DNA of 64,000 bases, taken from DASUPK01 sp963843085 (GTDB lineage Bacteria; Actinomycetota; Thermoleophilia; Solirubrobacterales; 70-9). Every line of letters starts with the position of its first letter. Position 1 is the stretch's first letter. Shown piece by piece: positions 44,169-51,896 of the stretch. Made by a program: the position numbers and the translations under genes. The DNA lies in NCBI GenBank assembly GCA_963843085.1, contig CAWJJG010000002.1, positions 288,247-352,246 of the forward strand, read 5' to 3'. The notes beneath the pieces were generated by a model. The model saw nothing but the letters and a program-made list of their open reading frames with translations. It did no database searches and was not told the origin of the DNA.

Positions 44169-45234
44169 TCAGCAGCCGTATCCCGGGCGCAGCGCGCAGA
44201 CGCCCGGCAGCGAGAACAGGGCGCGCATCGAATCCGGCGAGGCCCAGAAGAGGATCGCGCCCGCGCCGCGCCGGAGGGCGGCCCGCGCGCAGCCGGCGGC
44301 CCGGACCGGAGAGGTGCGAAGGAGCGCCAGGCCTGACGATGGCTGGGGGGTCCCGGTGAACGAGATCTGGACGCTCAGGTTTCCCGGATGAACCATCCAT
44401 TTCCGTCGCCGATGACGGGCGCGACGGCCCTTCGAGCCCCGGAATCGCCTGAAATTGGCGAGCTTGTACTGACGGAGGAGCCGACCCACCTCGGCCTTCA
44501 TGCCGCGGGCGCCCGCCCCGGCACAGCTGTCCTGGGTCTGCACGCTCAGCAGCCCGCGCCGTCCGGGAGCGATCCGCCTATGGGGGCCGCTGATGCTGCG
44601 CGCCAGCTGCCCGTAGTCCCATTTGCTCCGCAGTGAGGGCACGACGCCGGCTCGCCTCGGGCCGCCTGGAGAGGTGAGCCGCCCGATCCAGCGGCGAACC
44701 CGTTTGGTCGTCCGCTGAAACCTGCCGCTCCAGGGGCCGAGGTAGGGGTTCGATGACCGGGCGTCGGCCCAGTCGACCTTCTCCCAGTCGGTCAGCAGCG
44801 CCCAGATATCGGGATTGCCCCGCAGGGCGTACGCGTAACCGGGCTTGTCCTGGGCGTCTCCGAGCCCATTGAGCGCCGACGATCCGGTTGCACGGAAAGG
44901 CGCCGGCGAGCACGCCCACGATCCTCGACCATTCCGTCGGCGATGACCCGCTGTACCGGGTGTTGACCATGAACACGTCCTGAGGCCGGATCCGGTCCGC
45001 CAGCCCCCCAGCGGCCGCGTCGTGGCTTGCGTAGGTCCGAGCATTCTCGACCTTGTTCACGCGGATCAGCATCGTGAACCGGGCCGCCGGGGGGCCGGCT
45101 GCGCTCAGGGCGCGGGGCGAGTCGGGACATGAGGCGGCCCGCGCCGGAGTTCCCTCGGCCACCATGGCGACGGCGGCCACCACCACGGCAACCACCACCC
45201 CGCCGCGGAGCGGGTTCACGAGTAGGCGTCCCAT
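44169..45234 (-). pseudogene. Secreted protein in wall-hydrolase operon, frameshifted
   Basis: ATG 45234 starts within the end of the M23 gene. A signal peptide (VVVAVVVAAVAMVAEGTPARA) and FTMLIRVNKVENARTYASHD...WSRIVGVLAGAFPCNRIV lie in one frame; NGLGDAQDKPGYAYALRGNPDIWALL and the rest to 44169 are in the next. One extra G near 44884-44888 (GTCGGCGCTC) would explain the switch. Repaired length is about 354 residues. I do not recognise the family. It is the third gene of the riboswitch-led operon, so a wall-related role is plausible. Confidence 0.65.
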
Positions 45235-45995
45235 GCCAGCAGCTCGGGCAGCGGGTCGTATGGATGCCCGCCGGCGTACCAACCGGGCGCGGTCCAGTGC
45301 TCGAAGTGGAGGTGACAGCCCGTTGCGTTGCCGCTCTCGCCCGCACGGCCAATCTGCTCCCCGGCGTAGAGCAGCGTTCCCACCGGCGCCCAGGACCGTT
45401 TGACCATGTGCATGTAGACGGTGTCGGTGCCGTCGCTGCCGTCGATCACGAGGTAGTAGCCGGCTCCACCCGCCTGGTACGCGCTCACCTTCACGGTCCC
45501 GGCCTGGGCCGCGTATAGGCGTGTGCGGCAGGGTGCGAAGACGTCCTGCCCCTGGTGGCGGTGGCCAGACCGGGCGGTGCCGAATCGCGCCTCTGAGCCG
45601 CCAAAGTTGTGCGGGTCTCCGACCGGGAAGCGATAGGCGCCCGCCGCGGCCACCTTCTGCGCCGTCTTGCGCATTCGCTGTTTGGCGACCATCCCTTTGA
45701 TGCGCTTCCCCTCGCGGCGCCCGACGAGTCCGTCGACCGGCCAGCGCCGACGGCGTTCGAAGCGGCGGACGCTCTTCCAGGTCGCCGTGCCGTAGACGCC
45801 GTCCGCCGACGTCGGCTGCTTCAACCGGGTCAGGTCATGCTGCAGCGCCCGCACGTCCCTGCCGCGAGCGTGTGGGCGCAGGGTCCGCTGGCCCAACTTC
45901 CAGGCCACTGCGTCACACGGCGCCGCCAACCCGATGGCGACGAGTGCTGCTGCAGCCGCAGCCACCAAGTGCCTCGCCAGGCGCGGCCGCATCAT
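45216..45995 (-). CDS. M23 peptidase with peptidoglycan-binding domain
   Basis: 259 residues. A signal peptide (about 8-30) is followed by a PG_binding_1 domain (LRPHARGRDVRALQHDLTRL) and a LytM/M23 metallopeptidase with GHRHQGQDVFAPC (metal His and Asp) and GCHLHFEHW (catalytic HxH). It would cleave peptide bridges of peptidoglycan outside the cell. Its ATG overlaps the RlpA-like gene's stop by four bases, so it shares the c-di-AMP riboswitch at 46622. Confidence 0.92.
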   Translation of the reverse strand: MMRPRLARHLVAAAAAALVAIGLAAPCDAVAWKLGQRTLRPHARGRDVRALQHDLTRLKQPTSADGVYGTATWKSVRRFERRRRWPVDGLVGRREGKRIKGMVAKQRMRKTAQKVAAAGAYRFPVGDPHNFGGSEARFGTARSGHRHQGQDVFAPCRTRLYAAQAGTVKVSAYQAGGAGYYLVIDGSDGTDTVYMHMVKRSWAPVGTLLYAGEQIGRAGESGNATGCHLHFEHWTAPGWYAGGHPYDPLPELLAWDAYS

Positions 45996-46603
45996 CCCGC
46001 CACCCCGACCTTGACCTTCGCCGTACCGGCCGCGATCACACCGAGCCTGTGAGCTAGCTTGCGCGTCAGGTCAAGTCCATAGCCTTTTCGATAGGGGCCG
46101 CGATCGATTACGCGGGCTCTTCGCCAGCGTCCCCGATAGGCCAGGGTCACACGCGTGCCGCATGGGAGGCTTCGGTTCGCCACGCCGACGGTGCGAGGGG
46201 TGAGCGGTACGCCGCAGGCGGTACGGCGCCCCCACAGCCCGGGGCCGTACCAGGTGCTTCGCAGGCGGGGCAGGCCCGCAGCGATTGCCTTCATCGTGAG
46301 GTGACCCACGACGCCGTCGTCCGCCAGACCCGCCGAGAGTTGAAGCGCCCTGACGGCGGAGTCGGTGGAGCGGCCGAAGCTGTCCAGGAAGGGCGCACCG
46401 AGCGATTCCGAGCGCAGCGCCCAGTTGAGCGTCTTCACGTCGGCGCCGCGATCGCCCAACCGCAGCTCCCGGGATCCCAGCGGCAGCCGGTAGTACCCGT
46501 CGTCGGCATGGGCCCTCTCAATGGCGCGGTTGAGGAAAAGCCCGCTCCCGGCGATCAGGAGGGCGCAGACAGCCACCGCCCCGCTCACATATCGAGTTCT
46601 CAT
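45992..46603 (-). CDS. RlpA-like double-psi barrel protein with peptidoglycan-binding domain
   Basis: 203 residues from ATG 46603, with AAGGAGAGAGG upstream; the longer frame crosses the riboswitch. A signal segment precedes a PG_binding_1 domain (LRLGDRGADVKTLNWALRS). The RlpA/3D-type barrel follows: STWYGPGLWGRRTACGVPLTP, GVANRSLPCGTRVTLAY and ARVIDRGPYRKGYGLDLT. RlpA-type proteins cut or bind glycan strands, and resuscitation factors use similar layouts. First gene of a wall-hydrolase operon under a ydaO aptamer. Confidence 0.88.
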   Translation of the reverse strand: MRTRYVSGAVAVCALLIAGSGLFLNRAIERAHADDGYYRLPLGSRELRLGDRGADVKTLNWALRSESLGAPFLDSFGRSTDSAVRALQLSAGLADDGVVGHLTMKAIAAGLPRLRSTWYGPGLWGRRTACGVPLTPRTVGVANRSLPCGTRVTLAYRGRWRRARVIDRGPYRKGYGLDLTRKLAHRLGVIAAGTAKVKVGVAG

Positions 46604-46621
46604 GCCTTGCCTCTCTCCTTG

Positions 46622-46744
46622 TGTGCTTCCGGGGTTAGCTGCCGGGCTCACGCGAGGGAGTCGCGTGCGCCGTCGCGGACGGCGTTCGCCCCAGGGACTT
46701 GGGTCCCCCGGCCGCCGGTCACTGCGGGCCGGCGGTTCAGCTAG
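46622..46744 (-). promoter_or_regulatory. ydaO/yuaA c-di-AMP riboswitch (copy 2)
   Basis: The minus strand reads GGCCGGGGGACCC, CCTGGGGCGAAC, then GAGCCCGGCAGCTAACCCCG and GAAGCACA, 18 bases before the RlpA-like start. Order and spacing match copy 1 (30074). One change in the conserved block (CCGGCAGC for CCGTCAGC) should be noted. Confidence 0.87.
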
Positions 46745-46947
46745 GTCTTTGGGCGCAGAAACCGGGCGGGGTGCGAAGGTCTCGGCCGGTGCTATCCGCG
46801 TGTCAGGTGGCGGACAATGCACACACTGGTGCCGTGGGAATGGCACCGCGTCTCGTCGTGGGTTTTGGTGTTCCCGTGAACGAGACAGCACCTGTGAACA
46901 AGCTCAAGGAAGGAATCATCGAAGCCAAGAACAACGGAGAGGTCCGC

Positions 46948-47619
46948 GTGCTCGAAGCGGACGTGGCGCTCCTGGAGGCCGTTCCGCCCTCCAGCCGGGA
47001 GAAGGCCCGGCTGGGCCTGCATGCGAAGAGGGTGTCCGCCCCGCGCGGACCGTGGCGCCTGGACGGATTGGTCGACGCCAGCGGACTCGGCATCCTGGTG
47101 ATCGAGGGCCTGCTGACGAGAGACGTCCAGATCGCCGGCACGCGTTCCCGTGAAATCCTCGGCGCGGGCGACCTCCTACGTCCCTGGGACGACGATTCCA
47201 CCCTGAACCCAGTTCCGTCCAGGACCACCTGGACCGTCCTCGAACCGACAGTCGGCGGCGTCCTCGATGAGCGCTGGAAGCTGGTTGCGAGCCGCTGGCC
47301 GGACTTCGGTGAGGAGCTCCTTCGCCGGATCGTGCGCCGGTCTCGTTGGCTCGCCGTCCTGCTCGCGATCGCGACCATGCGCGGCGTCGAGGACCGGGTG
47401 ATCCTGCTCCTCTGGCACCTCGCCGGCAACTGGGGCAAGGTGACTTCGGCGGGGACCCTGGTCCCGTTCGGCCTGACCCACGAAGTGATCGCCGACCTCG
47501 TTGGCGCCAGACGCCCGTCGGTGACGACGGCCATCGCCGGGCTCGAGCGCGAAGGGGAACTGGAGCGCGTCGATGGCGGTTGGCTGCTTCGCGGCGACCC
47601 GCCTTCGTCAGGCGCCTGA
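46948..47619 (+). CDS. Crp/Fnr-family transcriptional regulator
   Basis: 223 residues from GTG 46948, chosen for GGAGAGG five bases upstream and the usual family start VLEAD; ATG 46840 is an alternative. The N-terminal cyclic-nucleotide-binding-like barrel includes GILVIEGLLTRDVQI and SREILGAGDLLRPW. The C-terminal winged HTH is FGLTHEVIADLVGARRPSVTTAIAGLEREGEL. The Arg needed for cAMP binding is not obvious, so the ligand is unknown. A palindrome GTCAGGCGCCTGAC covers its stop. It is divergent from the riboswitch-led operon. Confidence 0.85.
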   Translation: MLEADVALLEAVPPSSREKARLGLHAKRVSAPRGPWRLDGLVDASGLGILVIEGLLTRDVQIAGTRSREILGAGDLLRPWDDDSTLNPVPSRTTWTVLEPTVGGVLDERWKLVASRWPDFGEELLRRIVRRSRWLAVLLAIATMRGVEDRVILLLWHLAGNWGKVTSAGTLVPFGLTHEVIADLVGARRPSVTTAIAGLEREGELERVDGGWLLRGDPPSSGA

Positions 47620-47653
47620 CAACCCCAAGTCGAAGACCAAGCCGATCAGCCCA

Positions 47654-48097
47654 TCAGCGGCTCGGCATGGGGCGGGCATAGCGCTGCACCGGATGCGCGC
47701 CGCCCGGTTCCGCAGGCATCAGCGCGTCCTCCATGCCGATCTGCCGGATCATCCTGGCAACGTGGCCTCGGGCGCCGTGTACCTCGACCGCCGCCTGGCC
47801 TCGGCAACGATCGCCGAGGCGCACGAGTTCGAGCAGCGTTTGCAGTCCGTCCACATCGCAGAAGTCGAGGCCGACGAGCTCGACGAGCACAGGCCGGCTC
47901 TGGGCAAGCTCACTCGCCACGATCGCGCGGAGTTCGCCTGCCGAGTGGCGGTCGAGCTCTCCCCGAAGCACCACCGCGCTCCAGCCATCGTGGCGCCGGA
48001 TTGTGATGGTGCATACGGGAAGAGCCGCGTCGTCCATGACGCTTTCGTCGACCGCCCTCGGCGTGGTATGCAAGCGAGTGTCTGGAGATTGAAACAT
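47654..48097 (-). CDS. STAS-domain anti-sigma-factor antagonist
   Basis: 147 residues from ATG 48097, or GTG 48112. The STAS fold is seen in ITIRRHDGWSAVVLRGELDRHSAGELRAIVASELAQ, VLVELVGLDFCDVDGLQTLLEL (the phosphorylatable Ser is replaced by Asp in CDVDGLQ) and AVEVHGARGHVARMIRQIGM. It would bind an anti-sigma kinase; with Asp it may mimic the phosphorylated state. No anti-sigma or sigma gene is adjacent. An extra 25-residue N-terminal segment is present. Confidence 0.82.
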   Translation of the reverse strand: MFQSPDTRLHTTPRAVDESVMDDAALPVCTITIRRHDGWSAVVLRGELDRHSAGELRAIVASELAQSRPVLVELVGLDFCDVDGLQTLLELVRLGDRCRGQAAVEVHGARGHVARMIRQIGMEDALMPAEPGGAHPVQRYARPMPSR

Positions 48098-48249
48098 CGC
48101 TTCGTTCTCCACAAACCCGCCCGAAAGGCGTTTGCAGCACTCGCAGGAGGCGGCTTGTCAGGGGGCGGACACCGTTCCGACGTGGCAGGCACGAGTGGCG
48201 GGCTGATTCCGGGCTATTGGGGTAGGCCTTTTTCAGGCAAGCCGGAAGG

Positions 48250-48600
48250 ATGAAGTCGATGACCGAGACAGAGCTACTGGAGATCGAGGAAGAGCTCGCG
48301 GGTGGGTCGGGGCCCGAGTACGAGCGGCGGCTGGCCGAGGACGCCGTCGTGATCGTTCCCGGGCGGGCGCTCGGCAAGGAAGAAACCGTGAGTGCGATGG
48401 ACGAGAGCCCCGGTTGGGACGAATTCAGGATTGCCGGAGCACGGGTGATAGAGCCCCGCCCGGGCGTTGCGGTGCTGACCTATCGCTTTGACGGCCGTCG
48501 CGGCGGCGAGGACCCATACGCCGCCTTGATGAGCAGTATCTACTCGAGCGCGAGCGGCGAGTGGCGATTGCTGTTGCACCAACAGACGCCGATCGGCTGA
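48250..48600 (+). CDS. SnoaL/DUF4440-like (NTF2 fold) protein
   Basis: 116 residues from ATG 48250 (or 48259). LLEIEEELAGGSGPEYERRLAEDAVVIVPGRALGKEETVSAMDESPGWDEFRIAGARVI...LTYRFDGRRGGEDPYAALMSSIYSSASGEWRLLLHQQTPI has the cone-shaped NTF2 pattern, with HQQTPI as the usual final strand. Many such proteins are small-ligand binders or isomerases, and no role can be assigned. A GC-rich hairpin and a riboswitch follow. Confidence 0.8.
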   Translation: MKSMTETELLEIEEELAGGSGPEYERRLAEDAVVIVPGRALGKEETVSAMDESPGWDEFRIAGARVIEPRPGVAVLTYRFDGRRGGEDPYAALMSSIYSSASGEWRLLLHQQTPIG

Positions 48601-48624
48601 GCGAGCTCGATCCTCCGGCGCCGT

Positions 48625-48677
48625 GTCAGCCGGCTGACGCTTGAGCGGGGGCCGGGCACGCCGTTTCGGCGCCCGGC
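48625..48677 (+). terminator. Palindrome plus GC-rich hairpin
   Basis: 48625-48638 is a perfect palindrome with arms GTCAGCC. 48651-48677 forms a strong hairpin (GCCGGGC and CGCCG with CGGCG and CCGGC, loop TTT). There is no T-run. It separates the 48250 gene from the riboswitch leader and may terminate the former. Confidence 0.5.
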
Positions 48678-48693
48678 GTGTTCAGCAGCCCAA

Positions 48694-48813
48694 ACGCCGA
48701 GTCCCGTCCCGAGGGCGGGAGCGGGGGATCCAGGTTTCCCGGGGCGAACCCACCAGGCAGGTGGGCGCGCGGCTCCTTCCGCGCGAGCCCGTCAGCTAAC
48801 CCCGTAGGCCTTC
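48694..48813 (+). promoter_or_regulatory. ydaO/yuaA c-di-AMP riboswitch (copy 3)
   Basis: The leader contains AGCGGGGGATCC, CCCGGGGCGAACC, a GCGCGG/CCGCGC arm, then GAGCCCGTCAGCTAACCCCG and TAGGCC. This matches the aptamer order of the other two copies, but on the plus strand. The gene's AGGAGG site begins two bases after the aptamer, so ligand binding could mask translation directly. Confidence 0.88.
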
Positions 48814-48828
48814 GAAGGAGGTTTGGAT

Positions 48829-49407
48829 TTGAAACGGCTCAGACGGGCACGCCTTCGGCCGGCCATCGTCGTATCGCTGTCGTTCTTTCTGGCGGCCGCT
48901 GGTGGTGCCGCAGCACAGACGGGCGGCACGCCGCCCCCGGGATCACCCCAGGGGTATCCGGCGTCGGGTCCCGTGCCGACGGGCAAGCCGGGGAAGGCGA
49001 AGTTGGTCAAGAAGAGCGGCCGTGCGATCCCGCCACCCGGCGCCCCGCCCGCGGTTGTCGCCGCGATCGAGGCGGCCAACGCGATCCACAAGCGACCGTA
49101 CGTCTGGGGCGGTGGTCACGCCAGTTTCGACTCCCGGGGCTACGACTGCTCCGGCTCGGTCAGCTACGTCCTGCACGCCGCAGGAATGCTGACGAGCCCG
49201 GTGCCATCCGGTCCTCTGATGTCCTGGGGCTCGCCCGGAAAGGGCCGTTGGGTCACCGTGATGGCCAATCCGAGCCACACGTATGCGGTGATTGCGGGGC
49301 TTCGCTGGGACACGTCCGCCTATGGAAGCGGTGGCAACGGCCCGCGCTGGCGACGCACCAAGCGGAAGCCGAGAGGTTTCGCGATTCGACACTACTCGGG
49401 CTATTGA
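48829..49407 (+). CDS. Secreted NlpC/P60-like peptidase under riboswitch control
   Basis: 192 residues from TTG 48829, eight bases after AGGAGG; TTG 48823 is too close. A signal peptide (about 10-30, ending GAAAQ) precedes a Pro/Gly-rich linker and a domain with KRPYVWGGGHASFDSRGYDCSGSVSYVLHAAG (Cys107 nucleophile) and a His in NPSHTYAVIAGLRWDTS (His150). This is the core of NlpC/P60-type wall peptidases, in the variant form common in Thermoleophilia. It probably hydrolyses peptidoglycan stem peptides. Third gene in the window controlled by a ydaO aptamer. Confidence 0.85.
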   Translation: MKRLRRARLRPAIVVSLSFFLAAAGGAAAQTGGTPPPGSPQGYPASGPVPTGKPGKAKLVKKSGRAIPPPGAPPAVVAAIEAANAIHKRPYVWGGGHASFDSRGYDCSGSVSYVLHAAGMLTSPVPSGPLMSWGSPGKGRWVTVMANPSHTYAVIAGLRWDTSAYGSGGNGPRWRRTKRKPRGFAIRHYSGY

Positions 49408-49417
49408 GCCGGCCTCT

Positions 49418-49849
49418 CTATTTCGCGGTCTTGCTCTTTGCGCGGGCCTTTGTGCCCTTGGCGCGCGTCTTTGTGCCCTTCGCCTGGGGCTTTGTGCCCT
49501 TCGCGCGGGTCTTCGTCGTGCTCTTCGCCCGGGCCGACGCACCCTTGGCCGTTGTGCCCTTCGCTCGGGATGACGCCGGCTCCTCGGTCAGCGCCTTCTG
49601 GAGCTTGCGCATGTCGGCCGAGAGCGTCCGACTCAGCTTGCGCACATCCCGGCGCTGATCCTTCAAGAGCTGTTGGACATTGCGGACCATGTCGCGGCTG
49701 CCCCGGCCCAGGTCCTTCTGCAGCTCGGCCAGCGCCTTCTGGACCTGATCGAGCGAACCGCCCGCACGCTTCAGCGCATCCTCAGCCCGCTTCTTCGTCG
49801 CATCAGCCGACGCACGTACGCGCTCGGGCGTCTTCTTCCTTGCTGGCAT
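49418..49849 (-). CDS. Histone H1-like basic protein with AKGT repeats
   Basis: 143 residues. The N-terminal half is a charged helix/coiled coil (ADATKKRAEDALKRAGGSLDQVQKALAELQKDLG). The C-terminal 50 residues are Lys/Arg/Ala/Thr repeats (RAKGTKPQAKGT, RAKGTKARAKSK) like histone H1 tails. Such proteins bind DNA or polyphosphate; phasin-like roles are also known. The repeat tract is internally duplicated in DNA, so its length may vary among strains. It ends 10 bases from the NlpC gene stop. Confidence 0.8.
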   Translation of the reverse strand: MPARKKTPERVRASADATKKRAEDALKRAGGSLDQVQKALAELQKDLGRGSRDMVRNVQQLLKDQRRDVRKLSRTLSADMRKLQKALTEEPASSRAKGTTAKGASARAKSTTKTRAKGTKPQAKGTKTRAKGTKARAKSKTAK

Positions 49850-49929
49850 GGGTGCTCCTCACCTTGGGAACTACACGAGTCTACGGCCGCCACACGACGA
49901 CCTGGAAAGGCCGCCGCAGCGGCCCCTTT

Positions 49930-50709
49930 CTACTCCTGGCGTCCCAGGAACTCCGACTCGAGGACCAGGTCCTTGAGCAGCGATTGGTACTCGACGTGGG
50001 TTTCGTGTTCGCTCGTCCGCCAGGTGCGTCCCTCCTCGGTCTGCATGAACTCGCGGTAGTCGGGAGCTCCAGGCTGCCTGATGTTGTCGGCGACGACCAC
50101 TGAGCCGACATGCAGCCAGCCCTGGTCCAGGATCCGCCCGAGGTCGGGCAGATAGGCAGACTTGTCGTGATCAATGAAGACGAAGTCCAGTGATCCTGTG
50201 TCGAAGCCGTGCTCAGACTCGAGCCTTGCGATCGTCTTGTCCCCATCGCCCAGCGTCCCGACGAGCACAGTCAGCCGATCGCCGATGCCGGCGTGGTCCC
50301 AGATACGGCGTGCGATCGCAGCGTTTTCGGCGTTGAACTCGATGGACACGAGCCGCGCCCCGTCTGACATGACGCGAGCCGAGCGCAGGGCGCTGTAGCC
50401 GCAGTATGTCCCCAGCTCGAGCAGCTTGTGCGGCTGGGTCCTCCGGATCGCCGCATCCAGGATCTCGCCCTTCTCGTCGCCGACATTGATCAGGAACTTG
50501 CGGTGATACGCGAAGTCATCGACGACGCGGATCACATCGTCGATGTCGCCCTGACGAGCCTCGGCCTCGACGTACCTCGCAAGCGCCAGCTCCCGCCCGT
50601 CACCCACCTGCCAATCGCTCTCCAGGCGCCGCCTGCCCAACAACATGCGCACTATCGACCAGCGCAGGAACGGAAGTCGCTTTCCCCCAAGCTCGGATAG
50701 CTGCGTCAT
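49930..50709 (-). CDS. SAM-dependent O-methyltransferase, COMT-like
   Basis: 259 residues from ATG 50709, which overlaps the upstream gene's stop (ATGA). LLELGTYCGYSALRSARVM is SAM motif I, ARLVSIEFNAENAAIARRIWDHAGI motif II, and DFVFIDHDKSAYLPDLGRILD with VVVADNI holds the metal-binding Asp/Asn of catechol-type methyltransferases. It would methylate a hydroxyl on an aromatic or similar substrate. The upstream partner of unknown function is translationally coupled, suggesting a joint pathway. Confidence 0.9.
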   Translation of the reverse strand: MTQLSELGGKRLPFLRWSIVRMLLGRRRLESDWQVGDGRELALARYVEAEARQGDIDDVIRVVDDFAYHRKFLINVGDEKGEILDAAIRRTQPHKLLELGTYCGYSALRSARVMSDGARLVSIEFNAENAAIARRIWDHAGIGDRLTVLVGTLGDGDKTIARLESEHGFDTGSLDFVFIDHDKSAYLPDLGRILDQGWLHVGSVVVADNIRQPGAPDYREFMQTEEGRTWRTSEHETHVEYQSLLKDLVLESEFLGRQE

Positions 50710-51344
50710 CGCTGTGCGTAGTGGCAGAACTCGAGGCCAAGGGGCTCTGCCGGACGGCGATCGAAGAACACGGAGGTGACCCCCGAGGCGGGATTGGTGC
50801 ACCGGCGACCCTGCAGCGGAGCGGGCGATCGGAATCCCTGGGCCTCCATCAGCTCGCCCAGCTCATCGAACCGCGCTGGGCTGTTCACCCCGAACGCCAG
50901 GTGCGCACCGATTCCCCGGCGAATCCAATCGTCGACGGCATTGCGTTCGATGCCGCGCGGTATTGCAACCTCGACCCTCAGGCATCCGCGATCTGGGTCG
51001 GCGGCGAGGGCCTCGAAGATCGTGGTGGGCACCGCCCGGCCCGCGAGCTGTGCGAGCTGCCTCGTCAGGATCGTGCTCGGGAAGGTGTGCCCGTCGGAGC
51101 CGAACCCGGCTTCCGCGGCAGCCGAGACGAGCGCTCCCTCATCCTCGGGGACCGCCATCAAGCCGACATGGTCGATCCCCGAGACCAGCGAGCTGATCAG
51201 GCTCGCCGAGGCGCGCTGCGGCAGCAGCTGCTCCAGACACTCCTCGGCGCTCGTCGTCGTCATCAGCCGGGCCGCACCTTGGAGAGCGGCAGGGACTCGA
51301 TCCGGCTCGGTACTGAGGAGCACCTGGCTGATTCGCACGTCCAC
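50706..51344 (-). CDS. VOC-like protein coupled to O-methyltransferase
   Basis: 212 residues from GTG 51344, or 185 from ATG 51263. Two beta-alpha-beta-type halves (GIDHVGLMAVPEDEGALVSAAAEAGFGS, then GAHLAFGVNSPARFDELGELMEAQGFRS) and the final strands TSVFFDRRPAEPLGLEFCHYAQ resemble vicinal-oxygen-chelate enzymes. Possible metal ligands are His58, His160 and a C-terminal Glu. The reaction is unknown. The stop overlaps the methyltransferase start. Confidence 0.65.
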   Translation of the reverse strand: MDVRISQVLLSTEPDRVPAALQGAARLMTTTSAEECLEQLLPQRASASLISSLVSGIDHVGLMAVPEDEGALVSAAAEAGFGSDGHTFPSTILTRQLAQLAGRAVPTTIFEALAADPDRGCLRVEVAIPRGIERNAVDDWIRRGIGAHLAFGVNSPARFDELGELMEAQGFRSPAPLQGRRCTNPASGVTSVFFDRRPAEPLGLEFCHYAQR

Positions 51345-51535
51345 CTAACGGTACGCCGCCGGGACGTGCGCAACCCATTCGAAGGCCTAACGCTTGTTTG
51401 GCCAAGCCCTAACCCGCGACGAGGAGGATGCGTGGCAGTTGAGGAAGGGCGGCTGATGCGGACCCTTTCGCCTTGGGTCACATGAATGCGCCGGAAGTGT
51501 GAGGCTGTCCGGTGCAGTCCTACCCAAGGAGAGAA

Positions 51536-51754
51536 ATGGCAGACAGCGTCTATCGAGTCACCGAAGTGGTCGGCGTCAGTTCCGACTCGTGGGAGCAGGC
51601 GACGAAGAACGCCGTTGAGAAGGTCAGCGAGACCGTGCGCGACCTGCGGATCGCCGAGGTTGTTCGCCAGGACGTGACGATCGACGACGGAAAGGTTTCC
51701 GAGTTTCGCATTCGGCTGGGGGTCTCATTCAAGTACGACGCGGGCGGTTCTTGA
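51536..51754 (+). CDS. Dodecin, flavin-storage protein
   Basis: 72 residues from ATG 51536, with AAGGAGAG upstream. VYRVTEVVGVSSDSWEQATKNAVEKVSETVRDLRIAEVVRQDVTIDDGKVSEFRIRLGVSFKYD is a complete dodecin: one helix packed on three strands, assembling as a dodecamer that binds flavins. The role is buffering and protecting riboflavin/FMN. It is monocistronic, with a strong hairpin 38 bases after the stop. Confidence 0.95.
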   Translation: MADSVYRVTEVVGVSSDSWEQATKNAVEKVSETVRDLRIAEVVRQDVTIDDGKVSEFRIRLGVSFKYDAGGS

Positions 51755-51770
51755 GGCCTGACCCGAAAGG

Positions 51771-51837
51771 GGTTCTCATAACCCGAGACTTCGAAAGGCC
51801 CGGAGAAATCCGGGCCTTTCGTACCCACCAGAAAGTG
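51771..51837 (+). repeat. tRNA-fMet-like fragment and terminator (repeat copy 5)
   Basis: TTCTCATAACCCGA (51773-51786) equals the start of the 39.6 kb tRNA copy. A terminator hairpin CGAAAGGCCCGG/CCGGGCCTTTCG (51792-51821, loop GAAA) follows, then GTACCCACCAGAAAG, one base different from the flank of the 39.6 kb copy. The middle of the tRNA is missing. The hairpin also terminates the dodecin gene. Confidence 0.5.
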
Positions 51838-51896
51838 CAGGAAGGGCCGCAAGCTGCCTCACCGCCGCTGTGTCAAGAAGAAGAACCAACGGCCCC

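Noticed and set aside
49440..49560. Tandem DNA repeat as a separate element
   Set aside because: It is the coding repeat of the AKGT tail of the histone H1-like gene on the minus strand.
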